The notes under the pieces: model-generated
What the model was told of the DNA's origin: nothing
What the model saw: the letters and a program-made list of their open reading frames with translations, nothing else
Databases searched by the model: none
Shown: piece after piece, positions 34,751-43,655 of the stretch
Numbering within the stretch: the stretch's first letter is position 1
Layout: the number at the start of each line of letters is the position of its first letter
Assembly: GCF_001270065.2 (NCBI RefSeq)
Contig: NZ_LFYT02000004.1
Span: forward strand, 124,001-188,000
From: Limnohabitans planktonicus II-D5
GTDB taxonomy: Bacteria; Pseudomonadota; Gammaproteobacteria; Burkholderiales; Burkholderiaceae_C
Reading direction: 5' to 3'
DNA length: 64,000 bases
Position numbers and translations under genes: made by a program

Positions 34751-37105
34751 ATGACTCCTGTCAATGTTTTGCCATCTCCTGTTCGCAGGGTTTCTGCCAC
34801 AGCGCTGACAACGCCAGACATGGAGAATGCGCTTCGCCACAAGTTGCTGGATGACCCGCAAGAGTGGGCCAGCTTCAGCTTGCCGGAAAAAGCCCAACCC
34901 GGTTGCTGGAGTTCGAGCGTGGTGTTTGAGGGCATGCATTGCGCTGCTTGTGCCATCACGCTGGAAGATGCTTTGCGCGCCGTGCCGGGGGTCGAGTCTG
35001 TGCAAATCAGTGGGGCCAGCCATCGTGGCCGCATTGTCTGGTCACCAGATCGGACGCTGCCTTCTGAATGGATGCAATCGGTTGAGCATTTGGGCTACAA
35101 GGCGATCCCGGCCAATGACGCCCACGCCCATGAGCGGCGCAGGCTGGAAGCCCGGCGCATGCTGTGGCGACTGGCGGTGGCTGCGCTGTGCATGATGCAG
35201 GTGATGATGTATGCCACGCCGGCTTATGTGTCCGAGCCAGGAGACATCACGCCCGAGATGCTGCATCTGCTGCGCTGGGCGTCCTGGGTCTTGTCCTTGC
35301 CGGTGGTGTTTTTTTCTTGCACCCCATTTTTTCGCAGTGCCTGGCGAGACCTGCTGCAGCGCCAGGTGAGCATGGATTTGCCGGTGGCCTTGGGCATGGC
35401 GGTGACTTTTGTGGTCAGCAGCCTGGGTACCTTTGAGCCGCAGGGTCCCTTCGGAGCAGAGGTCTATTTCGATTCCCTGACCATGTTCGTGTTTTTCCTG
35501 CTCATGGGCCGCTGGCTGGAGTTGCGTTTGCGTGACCGCACGGCGGGTGCCTTGGAAGCAGTGCTCAACCGCTTGCCCGGCAGCGTGCGCAAGCGCCTGC
35601 CCGATGGCCAATGGGAGGTCTTGTCCATTCGCCGTCTGGGGGTGGGTGATGTGATTGAAGTCTTGCCTGGTGAGGCCCTGGCCGGAGATGGCTTGGTGGT
35701 GGCAGGGCAGACCCAGGTCGATGAGGCTTTGCTGACGGGGGAATCCCGGCCCTTGAGCCGACAGCCTGGGGACCGCGTGATTGCGGGCAGTCATAACCTG
35801 AGCGGCACCATCGAGGTGCGCATTGAACAAGTGGGTGCATCAACCCGGTATGCCCAAATCGTCGCTTTGATGGAGGGGGCCTCGGTCTCCAAGCCGTCCA
35901 TGGCTTTGTTGGTCGATCGTTGGGTCAGGCCTTTTTTGGTGGCGGTGCTGTTGGCGTCTTTGGCGGCGGCCATGTATGGGTGGTCGTCGGGACCCGCGCA
36001 TGCCCTGATGGTGGCGGTGGCCGTGCTGATCGTGACGTGTCCCTGCGCCTTGTCCCTGGCCACACCTGCAGCGATGCTGGCCTCGGCCGGTGCTTTGGCG
36101 CGCAGTGGCGTGTTGGTGCGTCGTCTGGAGGCTTTGCAGAATCTGGCCGCCGTGGACACCGTGATTTTTGACAAGACCGGTACCTTGACGCGGGATGCCT
36201 TTGAGGTGTCCGAGATCCACACCCGCGCAGGGGTCAGCGGTGCACAAGCGCTCCAATGGGCATCGTCCTTGGCGCGCCATTCCTTGCATCCGGTCTCGCG
36301 TGCCTTGTGGTCGCAGGCGCGCAGCAGGGCTCAGGCCTTGGGTCAATGGCCTGAACTGGAGGCCCTCGTGTCGCAAGATGTGTCCGAAGTGTCGGGCTCG
36401 GGTGTGCAAGGTGTCCTGCGCCTTGCAGGTCAGCCGGATCGGGCCTTGCGTTTGGGCTCGGCCGTGTTTTGTGCAGCGCCTGCATTCGGGGGGCACCGAT
36501 TACAAGTCAGTCTGGCCGATGCTGCTGGTTGGATGGCCACTTTTGAGCTGGTCGAAGAAGTGCGTCCCGAAGCGGCGCAGGTTGTGGCGCAATTGAAGCG
36601 TCTGGGCCTTCAAGTTCGCATCTTGTCCGGTGATGCCCAAAGCGCCGTGGACCCGATAGCGCAAATGGTGGGCATCACCGAAGGGCAGGGCGCGTGCAGT
36701 CCGCAGGACAAACTGCAAGCGGTACAGACCCTGCAGGTGCAAGGTCATCGCGTGCTCATGGTTGGAGATGGCTTGAACGATGGCCCCGTGTTGGCCGGTG
36801 CAGATGTGTCATTCGCTTTGGGGCAAGCGGTGCCTTTGGCGCAATCCAAGGCGGATTTTGTGTTGATGGGCAGTCAGCTGGATGTGTTGGTGCCCACCTT
36901 TTTACGCAGTCGACAGACGCTGCACATTGTCAAGCAAAACCTCATGTGGGCGGCGGTCTACAACGCCGCTTGCATTCCTTTGGCGATGCTGGGCTACTTG
37001 CCTGCCTGGGCTGCCGGTCTGGGCATGGCCCTGAGTTCTTTGTTGGTGGTCCTCAATGCTTTGCGTCTGGCGAAGGCCTTGGTGCCCGGTACCTTGAAAG
37101 TTTGA
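34751..37105 (+). CDS. ccoI: Copper-transporting P-type ATPase CcoI/FixI for cbb3 oxidase assembly
   Basis: A 784-residue P1B-type ATPase. The N-terminal metal-binding domain has GMHCAAC (about residue 63). Eight membrane helices are expected, with 'VTCPCALSLATPAAM' (CPC) as the membrane copper site, TGES in the actuator domain, the phosphorylated Asp in DKTGTLT and 'VGDGLNDGPVLAGADV' in the hinge. CcoI moves copper across the inner membrane for insertion into CcoN. It stands just upstream of ccoS and ccoN. ATG 34751 is chosen; the longer frame upstream would run through the FNR box. Confidence 0.93.
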   Translation: MTPVNVLPSPVRRVSATALTTPDMENALRHKLLDDPQEWASFSLPEKAQPGCWSSSVVFEGMHCAACAITLEDALRAVPGVESVQISGASHRGRIVWSPDRTLPSEWMQSVEHLGYKAIPANDAHAHERRRLEARRMLWRLAVAALCMMQVMMYATPAYVSEPGDITPEMLHLLRWASWVLSLPVVFFSCTPFFRSAWRDLLQRQVSMDLPVALGMAVTFVVSSLGTFEPQGPFGAEVYFDSLTMFVFFLLMGRWLELRLRDRTAGALEAVLNRLPGSVRKRLPDGQWEVLSIRRLGVGDVIEVLPGEALAGDGLVVAGQTQVDEALLTGESRPLSRQPGDRVIAGSHNLSGTIEVRIEQVGASTRYAQIVALMEGASVSKPSMALLVDRWVRPFLVAVLLASLAAAMYGWSSGPAHALMVAVAVLIVTCPCALSLATPAAMLASAGALARSGVLVRRLEALQNLAAVDTVIFDKTGTLTRDAFEVSEIHTRAGVSGAQALQWASSLARHSLHPVSRALWSQARSRAQALGQWPELEALVSQDVSEVSGSGVQGVLRLAGQPDRALRLGSAVFCAAPAFGGHRLQVSLADAAGWMATFELVEEVRPEAAQVVAQLKRLGLQVRILSGDAQSAVDPIAQMVGITEGQGACSPQDKLQAVQTLQVQGHRVLMVGDGLNDGPVLAGADVSFALGQAVPLAQSKADFVLMGSQLDVLVPTFLRSRQTLHIVKQNLMWAAVYNAACIPLAMLGYLPAWAAGLGMALSSLLVVLNALRLAKALVPGTLKV

Positions 37106-37115
37106 GTCAACGCCC

Positions 37116-37253
37116 ATGGACATCCTTTATTTGCTGATCCCCCTGTCGGTTGGTTTGATTTTTTTCATCCTGGCGGGCCTGTGGTGGGCCATCCACCGGG
37201 GTCAATTTGAGGACATTGAGGCCGAAGGCGAGCGCATTTTGCGCAACGATTGA
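37116..37253 (+). CDS. ccoS: cbb3 oxidase maturation protein CcoS
   Basis: A 45-residue protein, MDILYLLIPLSVGLIFFILA then a Trp-Trp pair and an acidic tail ending ERILRND. One membrane helix followed by 'WWAIHRGQFEDIEAEGERI' (in part) is the full CcoS signature. It is needed to insert heme and copper into CcoN. It begins 10 bp after ccoI; its stop overlaps the FNR box for ccoN. Confidence 0.92.
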   Translation: MDILYLLIPLSVGLIFFILAGLWWAIHRGQFEDIEAEGERILRND

Positions 37254-37263
37254 TGTTGATCAA
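37250..37263 (+). promoter_or_regulatory. Consensus FNR box upstream of ccoN
   Basis: TTGATGTTGATCAA is a perfect TTGAT-N4-ATCAA FNR/ANR site. It begins inside the last codons of ccoS and lies 60 bases before the ccoN start, so ccoNOQP can be induced at low oxygen independently of ccoIS. Confidence 0.88.
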
Positions 37264-37323
37264 GTGCCGTGGGTATACACCCGGGCAAACTGGCCAGGAA
37301 GTATTTAAAAAGATGAGGTGAAA

Positions 37324-38760
37324 ATGAAATTTGCCAATATGCAGGCAACTTCGTACAACGACACCGTTGTCCGGCAGTTCGCCATCATGACCGTGGTCTG
37401 GGGCGTGGTGGGCATGCTGGTGGGCGTGATCATCGCGGCCCAGCTGACCTGGCCCGAGTTGAACCTGGGCATTCCATGGCTCAGCTATGGGCGCTTGCGT
37501 CCGCTGCACACCAATGCGGTGATTTTTGCGTTTGGTGGATGCGGCTTGTTCGCGGCCGCTTATTACGTCGTGCAGCGCACCTGCAACGTCCGCTTGTTCG
37601 GTGACAAACTGGCTGCGTTCACCTTCTGGGGCTGGCAGTTGGTCATCTTGCTGGCGGCCATCACCTTGCCTTTGGGTTACACCAGCGGCAAGGAATACGC
37701 CGAACTTGAATGGCCCATTGACATCCTGATCACCCTGGTCTGGGTTTCGTTTGCCATTGTGTTTTTTGGCACCTTGGGCACCCGCAAGGTGCGTCACATC
37801 TACGTGGCCAACTGGTTCTTTGGTGCCTTCATCATTGCCGTGGCCTTGTTGCATTTGGTCAACAGCGCGGCGCTGCCCGTGGGCATGATGAAGTCCTACT
37901 CGGCCTATGCAGGTGTGCAGGACGCCATGGTGCAGTGGTGGTACGGCCACAACGCTGTGGGCTTCTTCCTGACTGCAGGTTTCCTGGGCATGATGTATTA
38001 CTTCATCCCCAAGCAGGCAGAGCGCCCGGTGTACTCATATCGCCTGTCGATCGTGCACTTCTGGGCCCTGATCTTCACTTACATGTGGGCCGGTCCTCAC
38101 CACCTGCACTACACCGCCTTGCCTGACTGGACCCAGTCCATCGGCATGGTCTTCTCGCTGATTTTGTTGGCACCCAGCTGGGGCGGCATGATCAACGGCA
38201 TCATGACCTTGTCTGGCGCGTGGCACAAACTGCGTGACGACCCGATCCTGCGTTTTTTGATCGTGTCTCTGTCTTTCTATGGCATGTCGACCTTCGAAGG
38301 CCCGATGATGTCCATCAAGACCGTCAACGCCTTGAGCCACTACACCGACTGGACCGTGGGCCACGTCCACTCAGGTGCTTTGGGTTGGGTGGGTCTGGTC
38401 ACCATGGGCTCCATGTATTACTTGATTCCCCGCCTGTTTGGCCAAAAACAGATGTACAGCGTCAAGGCCATTGAGGTTCACTTCTGGACCGCCACCATTG
38501 GCATCGTGATCTATATCGCAGCCATGTGGATTGCCGGTGTGATGCAGGGGCTGATGTGGCGCGCCGTCAACGCCGACGGCACCTTGACCTACACCTTCGT
38601 AGAGTCGGTGAAAGCCACCTTCCCGTTCTATGTGTTGCGTCTGGTGGGCGGCTTGCTGTACCTGGGCGGCATGTGTGTGATGTTGTGGAACGTGTTCAAG
38701 ACGGCAACGCAAGGGCGTTCCGTTGAAGTCCAGATTCCTGGCCTGACCGCTCACGCCTGA
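37324..38760 (+). CDS. ccoN: Cytochrome c oxidase cbb3-type, subunit I (CcoN)
   Basis: A 478-residue heme-copper oxidase core subunit with about twelve helices. Heme and copper ligands are visible: His in [14 protein letters not shown], the CuB region [11 protein letters not shown] with the Tyr of MMYYFIPKQ, the His pair in [15 protein letters not shown], and the heme b/b3 ligands in [14 protein letters not shown]. It reduces oxygen to water at the low-oxygen-affinity end of respiration and pumps protons. The ATG at 37324 follows GATGAGGTG; an in-frame GTG lies 6 bases earlier. Confidence 0.97.
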   Translation: MKFANMQATSYNDTVVRQFAIMTVVWGVVGMLVGVIIAAQLTWPELNLGIPWLSYGRLRPLHTNAVIFAFGGCGLFAAAYYVVQRTCNVRLFGDKLAAFTFWGWQLVILLAAITLPLGYTSGKEYAELEWPIDILITLVWVSFAIVFFGTLGTRKVRHIYVANWFFGAFIIAVALLHLVNSAALPVGMMKSYSAYAGVQDAMVQWWYGHNAVGFFLTAGFLGMMYYFIPKQAERPVYSYRLSIVHFWALIFTYMWAGPHHLHYTALPDWTQSIGMVFSLILLAPSWGGMINGIMTLSGAWHKLRDDPILRFLIVSLSFYGMSTFEGPMMSIKTVNALSHYTDWTVGHVHSGALGWVGLVTMGSMYYLIPRLFGQKQMYSVKAIEVHFWTATIGIVIYIAAMWIAGVMQGLMWRAVNADGTLTYTFVESVKATFPFYVLRLVGGLLYLGGMCVMLWNVFKTATQGRSVEVQIPGLTAHA

Positions 38761-38773
38761 GGAGAAATAAAAC

Positions 38774-39400
38774 ATGGCTGAAAACCAAAAATCGGGTGGT
38801 CTCTCTCACGAAAAAATCGAGACCAATAACTTTTTGATGATCGTGTTGATCCTCATCGTGTTGTTGGTGGGGGGCATGGTCGAAATCGTGCCGCTGTTCT
38901 TCCAGAAATCCACCACGCAACCGGTGGCAGGCCTCAAGCCTTACACCGCGCTGCAGGTGGCAGGCCGCGATGTGTATGTGCGCGAGGGTTGCTACAACTG
39001 CCACTCGCAAATGATCCGCCCTTTCCGTGCAGAGACGCTGCGTTACGGTTCTTATTCCGTGGCGGGTGAGTTTGTCTATGACCACCCCTTCCAATGGGGC
39101 TCCAAGCGCACCGGTCCGGATCTGGCCCGCGTGGGTGGTCGTTACAGCGATGAATGGCACCGCATCCACCTGAACAACCCGCGTGACGTGGTGCCCGAAT
39201 CGAACATGCCTGCCTATTCGTGGCTCGAGAAGAACCCTGTGGACGGTGCCAGCTTGCCTGCGCACATGAAAGGTCTGCGCACACTGGGTGCGCCTTACAG
39301 CGACGAAGAAATTGCCAAGGCCTCAGACGAGGTCAAAGGCAAGACTGAACTGGATGCTGTGATTGCCTACCTGCAAGGTATGGGCATCCACCGCAAGTAA
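38774..39400 (+). CDS. ccoO: Cytochrome c oxidase cbb3-type, subunit II (CcoO)
   Basis: A 208-residue membrane-anchored monoheme cytochrome c. One N-terminal helix (about 20-45) leads to a periplasmic domain with heme motif CYNCH in '[18 protein letters not shown]', and the sixth ligand Met in '[11 protein letters not shown]'. It passes electrons from CcoP to CcoN. It starts 13 bp after ccoN with a GGAGAAA site. Confidence 0.97.
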   Translation: MAENQKSGGLSHEKIETNNFLMIVLILIVLLVGGMVEIVPLFFQKSTTQPVAGLKPYTALQVAGRDVYVREGCYNCHSQMIRPFRAETLRYGSYSVAGEFVYDHPFQWGSKRTGPDLARVGGRYSDEWHRIHLNNPRDVVPESNMPAYSWLEKNPVDGASLPAHMKGLRTLGAPYSDEEIAKASDEVKGKTELDAVIAYLQGMGIHRK

Positions 39401-39413
39401 AGGGAGCACAACC

Positions 39414-39554
39414 ATGGACATCAACCTACTGCGTTCGATCGTGACTGTGCTCACTTTTGCCATCTTCCTGGGCATCATCTGGTGGGCCATGTCAGGCCGC
39501 AACCAAGCCAACTTTGACGAGGCTGCGCAACTGCCGTTTCGTCAGGATGACTGA
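39414..39554 (+). CDS. ccoQ: Cytochrome c oxidase cbb3-type, subunit IV (CcoQ)
   Basis: A 46-residue protein: MDINLLRSIVTVLTFAIFLG, then IIWWAMSGRNQANFDEAAQL. One helix followed by a short cytoplasmic tail ending LPFRQDD is typical of CcoQ, which stabilises the complex and the CcoP contact. It lies between ccoO (13 bp) and ccoP (36 bp). The ATG follows AGGGAGC. Confidence 0.95.
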   Translation: MDINLLRSIVTVLTFAIFLGIIWWAMSGRNQANFDEAAQLPFRQDD

Positions 39555-39590
39555 ACTGTCCTCAGCACATCACCCATCAAAGGAATCGAC

Positions 39591-40508
39591 ATGAGTGACT
39601 TCACCAGCAATTTCTGGCACCTGTATGTGGCTGGCATCACGCTCGTCAGCATCATCGCCTGTCTGATCCTGCTCTGGTTCAGCGGCAAAGCCAAGGCCAT
39701 GACGGCCAACGACAACACCACAGGTCACGTCTGGGATGGCGACCTGCGTGAAATGAACAACCCGCTGCCGCGTTGGTGGGTGGGCTTGTTCGTCATCACC
39801 ATTGTGTTTTCGCTGGTTTATTTGGCCATGTACCCCGGCCTGGGCAATTTGGCTGGCAAGTTTGGCTGGACATCTGCGGGTCAGTATGACGCTGAAGTGG
39901 CCAAAGCCAACGCCGTAGTGGCCCCTTTGTACGCCAAGTTTTTGGGCATGCCCCCGGAAGATGTGTCCAAAGACCCACAGGCCATGGCCATGGGCGAGCG
40001 CTTGTTCATGAACAATTGTGCGCAGTGCCACGGCTCTGATGCACGCGGGAGCAAAGGCTTCCCGAACCTGGCGGATGGCGACTGGTTGTACGGTGGCACA
40101 CCCGACATCATCAAGACCACCTTGGTCCAGGGCCGAAACGGCAACATGCCGCCCATGGCCGCTGCTGTGGGTTCGCCCGATGATGTGCGCAACTTGGCCC
40201 ACTATGTACTCAGCCTGTCGGGCAGCCCACACGATTCCTTGCGTGCTTCATTAGGCAAGTCCAAATTTGGTGCTTGCGCGGCTTGCCACGGCATGGACGG
40301 CAAGGGCAACCACGCCCTGGGTGCCCCCAACCTGACAGACGATATCTGGCTTCATGGCTGGGGTGAAAACGCCATCGTCAACATGATCAACAACGGCAAA
40401 GTCAACCAGATGCCTGCACAGGCCTCCAAGCTGACTGAAGGCCAGATCCATGTGCTGGCATCCTATGTCTGGGGCCTGTCCAACAAGACAGCCACCGCAG
40501 CCAAATAA
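39591..40508 (+). CDS. ccoP: Cytochrome c oxidase cbb3-type, subunit III (CcoP)
   Basis: A 305-residue diheme cytochrome c. Two helices lie near the N-terminus, with the conserved 'VWDGDLREMNNPLPRWW' between them. Two heme sites follow: CAQCH (about residue 142) and CAACH (about residue 228). It accepts electrons from soluble cytochromes c. It is the last gene of the ccoNOQP operon. Confidence 0.97.
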   Translation: MSDFTSNFWHLYVAGITLVSIIACLILLWFSGKAKAMTANDNTTGHVWDGDLREMNNPLPRWWVGLFVITIVFSLVYLAMYPGLGNLAGKFGWTSAGQYDAEVAKANAVVAPLYAKFLGMPPEDVSKDPQAMAMGERLFMNNCAQCHGSDARGSKGFPNLADGDWLYGGTPDIIKTTLVQGRNGNMPPMAAAVGSPDDVRNLAHYVLSLSGSPHDSLRASLGKSKFGACAACHGMDGKGNHALGAPNLTDDIWLHGWGENAIVNMINNGKVNQMPAQASKLTEGQIHVLASYVWGLSNKTATAAK

Positions 40509-40565
40509 GGTCGTTCATCCATCATTGACCGATTCAGGACATCCCATTGAGGGCGTCCTGCTCTT

Positions 40566-42047
40566 TTGAAAGCCCGTGTTTTGGACTCCCAAGAAAATCC
40601 CTCAAGAAAGTTCGTGCCCATCGTGCCGGTGGCAGTTGCTGCGAATTCTGAGGATGATGCGCAGATGGTGTCGCTGTATGCGGCGACGCAAAAAATTTAC
40701 CCGCGCAGTGTGCAAGGCATATTTGCCAAATGGCGCTGGTTCATGGTGGTCCTGACGCAGTTGGTTTTTTATGGCTTGCCTTGGCTTGAATGGGGTCAAC
40801 GCCAGGCAGTACTGTTTGATCTGGGGGCCCGCCGTTTTTATATTTTCGGACTGGTGCTGTATCCACAGGACTTCATTTACCTGACCGCGATCCTGGTGAT
40901 CTCGGCGTTTTCCTTGTTCCTGTTCACGGCCATTGCAGGACGCTTGTGGTGCGGCTATGCCTGCCCTCAGACGGTCTACAGCGAGATTTTCATGTGGGTG
41001 GAGCGCAAGATCGAAGGTGATCGCAGTGCCCGTATCCGGATGGATGGCGAAAAAATGTCGCTCGAAAAGCTGTTCAAGAAAGTCTACAAACACATTTTCT
41101 GGCTGACCATCGCCATGTGGACCGGCTTCACCTTTGTGGGTTACTTCACCCCCATCAAGGACTTGGGCATGGAGTTCCTCATGGGCGAAATGAGCTCCTG
41201 GGAGGTGTTTTGGGTGTTCTTTTATGCATTTGCCACTTATGGCAATGCCGGGTTCATGCGCGAGCAGGTCTGCAAATACATGTGTCCCTATGCGCGCGTC
41301 CAAAGCGCCATGTTCGACAAAGACACCCTGATCGTGACTTATGACGCAGAGCGTGGTGAGCCCCGTGGTGCCCGTTCCAAAAAAGCCGACCCTGCAGCGC
41401 TGGGCTTGGGCGCGTGTGTGGACTGCAGTCTGTGTGTGCAGGTGTGCCCCACCGGCATCGACATCCGCAAAGGCCTGCAATACGAATGCATTGGCTGCGG
41501 TGCCTGTGCCGACGTGTGCGACACCGTCATGGACAAAGTGGGCTATCCGCGCGGCCTGGTCAAATATTCGACCGAGCACGCCATTAAATATGGCTGGACC
41601 CAAGAGCAGACTTTGCGCCATGTTTTCCGGCCCCGAGTGGTTGGGTACATCACCATTTTGTTGGTCGTGGTTGCGGCCTTGTTGACCAGTTTGGGCTTGC
41701 GCAAGCCGTTCAAGGTGGACGTGGAGCGTGACCGTGCCTCGCTGGCCCGCATTGTGGCAGGCGGAAAAATTGAAAACGTGTACCGCTTGCAAATCATGAA
41801 TGCCGCCGAGAAGGCCATGAATTTTGATCTGTCGGTGGACGGTTTGCCTGACATCAGTTTGCAACTCGAAGGCGCTGCGCGGGTTGAAGCCACCGAGTCA
41901 CGCTGGATTTCGGTGCGCGTTCAACTGCCCTACGCTGCAGCAGCACCGGGCGCTCACCCCATTCAGTTCAAGATTCGTGCCATCGATGTGGGCGGCCATG
42001 TGCAGTCCGAGTTGACTGAAAAATCTGTTTTCCTCGTGCCGCGTTGA
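40566..42047 (+). CDS. ccoG: CcoG/FixG-type ferredoxin-like copper reductase for cbb3 assembly
   Basis: A 493-residue membrane protein with about five helices and two 4Fe-4S motifs, CVDCSLCVQVCPTG and CIGCGACADVCDTVMD, and a C-terminal periplasmic Ig-like domain ('FDLSVDGLPDISLQLEG'). 'WCGYACPQTVYSEIFMWVER' and 'EQVCKYMCPYARVQSAMFDK' are diagnostic of FixG/RdxA. CcoG is known to reduce copper for the cbb3 centre. The start is uncertain: a TTG at 40566 gives the usual N-terminus, since the first ATG (40665) would cut into the conserved VSLYAATQKIYPRS region. Confidence 0.93.
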   Translation: MKARVLDSQENPSRKFVPIVPVAVAANSEDDAQMVSLYAATQKIYPRSVQGIFAKWRWFMVVLTQLVFYGLPWLEWGQRQAVLFDLGARRFYIFGLVLYPQDFIYLTAILVISAFSLFLFTAIAGRLWCGYACPQTVYSEIFMWVERKIEGDRSARIRMDGEKMSLEKLFKKVYKHIFWLTIAMWTGFTFVGYFTPIKDLGMEFLMGEMSSWEVFWVFFYAFATYGNAGFMREQVCKYMCPYARVQSAMFDKDTLIVTYDAERGEPRGARSKKADPAALGLGACVDCSLCVQVCPTGIDIRKGLQYECIGCGACADVCDTVMDKVGYPRGLVKYSTEHAIKYGWTQEQTLRHVFRPRVVGYITILLVVVAALLTSLGLRKPFKVDVERDRASLARIVAGGKIENVYRLQIMNAAEKAMNFDLSVDGLPDISLQLEGAARVEATESRWISVRVQLPYAAAAPGAHPIQFKIRAIDVGGHVQSELTEKSVFLVPR

Positions 42048-42070
42048 GCACATCACACAGGGTCTTCACC

Positions 42071-42334
42071 ATGCCTTCACATTCTTCACTGTCTTTGCAA
42101 GATCGCCCTTGGTGGACGCACGGTCATGTCTGGTTGATCATTTCCGGCCCTTTGCTTGTGGTGATCGCGAGTTTTGTGACTTTTTATTTGGCTGCGAACG
42201 GACAAGATCCCGTCTTGTCGACACAAGAGGTCAGCACCCAGAGTCAGGGCGATGGCATCACTTTGGCTCCTGCGGTTCAGGCCCGTAACCACGCGGCCAC
42301 GGGCGAGTTGCCTGAGCACAAATCCAATAAATAA
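42071..42334 (+). CDS. ccoH: FixH-family small membrane protein
   Basis: An 87-residue protein with one helix. 'DRPWWTHGHVWLIISGPLLV' followed by 'IASFVTFYLAANGQDPV' matches the short betaproteobacterial FixH-like proteins found after ccoG. CcoH/FixH helps assemble cbb3 oxidase. It lies 23 bp after ccoG. ATG 42071 is preferred to a longer GTG frame. Confidence 0.82.
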   Translation: MPSHSSLSLQDRPWWTHGHVWLIISGPLLVVIASFVTFYLAANGQDPVLSTQEVSTQSQGDGITLAPAVQARNHAATGELPEHKSNK

Positions 42335-42363
42335 GCCCCTCGGTGCCATCAAGGAGATGAAGC

Positions 42364-42657
42364 ATGAAAGCGCAAAGAATGATGTGGATTGCCTGGCCCG
42401 CTTTTTTGGTGGCTGGATTGCTCGAGTTGATAATTTTTGGTCTCGTGGACCCACAAGATTTGCAGTGGTTTGGTCATCCCTTGGCGCTGTCCAGGCAGGG
42501 GGTTTACACCTTGGCTTTTTTTGTCTTTTGGGCACTGACCATGGTGTCCAGCGGTTTGACCATGCTGTTGTCCATTTCACCCTTGGAGGTCAACAGTTGC
42601 CCTGTGCCTAAATCCGCGCAACCACAAGATGGTGCGCGTGACCACAACTGCTGCTGA
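42364..42657 (+). CDS. Small conserved-looking membrane protein with a C-terminal Cys pair
   Basis: A 97-residue protein with two hydrophobic helices ('WPAFLVAGLLELIIFGLV' and 'TLAFFVFWALTMVSSGLTML'). The tail ends DHNCC, with another Cys at NSCPVP, so it has three Cys near the membrane. A clean AAGGAGATG site precedes the ATG, 29 bp after fixH, so it belongs to the ccoG operon. I do not recognise a named family. A role in metal handling or cbb3 assembly is only suggested by position. Confidence 0.75.
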   Translation: MKAQRMMWIAWPAFLVAGLLELIIFGLVDPQDLQWFGHPLALSRQGVYTLAFFVFWALTMVSSGLTMLLSISPLEVNSCPVPKSAQPQDGARDHNCC

Positions 42658-42726
42658 CATGGAAAAAGAGGCTTGAGTCCCTTTGTTCGCATGCATCATT
42701 TGAGAGGGCGCGAACCCTTGGCGATT

Positions 42727-43449
42727 TCAATGGCAATGGGCGGGGTTGTTGACCAAGCGCTGCAAGCCTTCCTTGTCCAGAATGCGCACATGCCGCTGCT
42801 TGACTTCTACGGTGCCTTCATCCACAAACTTTGAAAAAGTTCGGCTGACCGTTTCCAGCTTGAGACCCAGATAACTGCCGATTTCTTCTCGGGTCATGCG
42901 CAACACCAATTCGGACTGAGAGAACCCCCGGGCATGTAAGCGCTGAACCAGGTTCAACAAAAAGGCGGCCAAACGTTCTTCAGCCCGCATGCTGCCCAAA
43001 AGCAGCATCACGCCGTGTTCGCGCACGATTTCTCGGCTCATGATCTTGTGAACATGGTGTTGCAAGGCGGTCACTTCACGAGAAATTTCTTCGATCCGGT
43101 CAAAGGGCATCACGCATACTTCAGCGTCTTCCAGTGCCACGGCATCGCAGCTGTGTTGGTCGTTCACGATGCCGTCCAATCCAATGATCTCGCCCGCCAT
43201 CTGAAAACCTGTGACCTGATCGCGTCCATCTTCAGTCGCCAAGCAGGTTTTGAAAAAACCAGTGCGAATGGCATAGAGAGAAGTGAATTTTTCGCCATTG
43301 GTGAACAAGGTATCGCCACGCTTGACCTTGCGTCGCACAGCCACCAGGTCGTCGAGTCGGTTCAAGTCATGGCCGCTCAGGCCTACGGGCATGCACAACT
43401 CGCGCAAGTTGCAATTGGAGCAGGCGACTTTGATGACTTCGGGATTCAT
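42727..43449 (-). CDS. fnr: FNR-type oxygen-sensing transcriptional regulator
   Basis: A 240-residue Crp/Fnr regulator. The N-terminal cluster is ACSNCNLRELC (C-x2-C-x5-C) with a fourth Cys in 'DQHSCDAVAL' (about residue 100), as needed for an oxygen-labile 4Fe-4S cluster. The helix-turn-helix is 'MTREEIGSYLGLKLETVSRT', whose E-x-x-S-R reads the TTGAT half-site. It should activate the cco, hemN and possibly usp genes in this window. It is divergent from hemN across a gap holding an FNR-type box. Confidence 0.96.
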   Translation of the reverse strand: MNPEVIKVACSNCNLRELCMPVGLSGHDLNRLDDLVAVRRKVKRGDTLFTNGEKFTSLYAIRTGFFKTCLATEDGRDQVTGFQMAGEIIGLDGIVNDQHSCDAVALEDAEVCVMPFDRIEEISREVTALQHHVHKIMSREIVREHGVMLLLGSMRAEERLAAFLLNLVQRLHARGFSQSELVLRMTREEIGSYLGLKLETVSRTFSKFVDEGTVEVKQRHVRILDKEGLQRLVNNPAHCH

Positions 43450-43572
43450 GGTTTATCTCGTATTGAGCGGTGGATTTGCCTTGGATCAAGGTTTGAGCTT
43501 AAACCTAAAAATCTTTCAAAATCGGGCGAGTACCTGCTCTGAGTGGAAAATCCTCTAAATCAAGTATTTCCT

Positions 43573-43586
43573 TTGACTTGCGTCAA
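43573..43586. promoter_or_regulatory. FNR-type box between fnr and hemN
   Basis: TTGACTTGCGTCAA is a symmetrical TTGAC-N4-GTCAA variant of the FNR site, 69 bases before the hemN start and 123 before fnr. It may turn on hemN and/or control fnr itself. Confidence 0.75.
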
Positions 43587-43655
43587 AACCAAAGCACCTT
43601 CATCCAGTCACAGTCTCTTCCATCTGTTGAAGACGTTTGTGTGAAGGGACAAGCC

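Noticed and set aside
40513-40560. A terminator after ccoP
   Set aside because: Only a weak GGAC/GTCC pairing with no T run is present, so I did not list it.
40602-41864. A long antisense frame opposite ccoG (420 codons)
   Set aside because: It shows the His/Gln-rich composition of a shadow frame and no motifs.
43578-43655. An earlier TTG start for hemN
   Set aside because: It lies inside the FNR box and lacks a ribosome site; ATG 43656 has AAGGGAC and gives the normal length.
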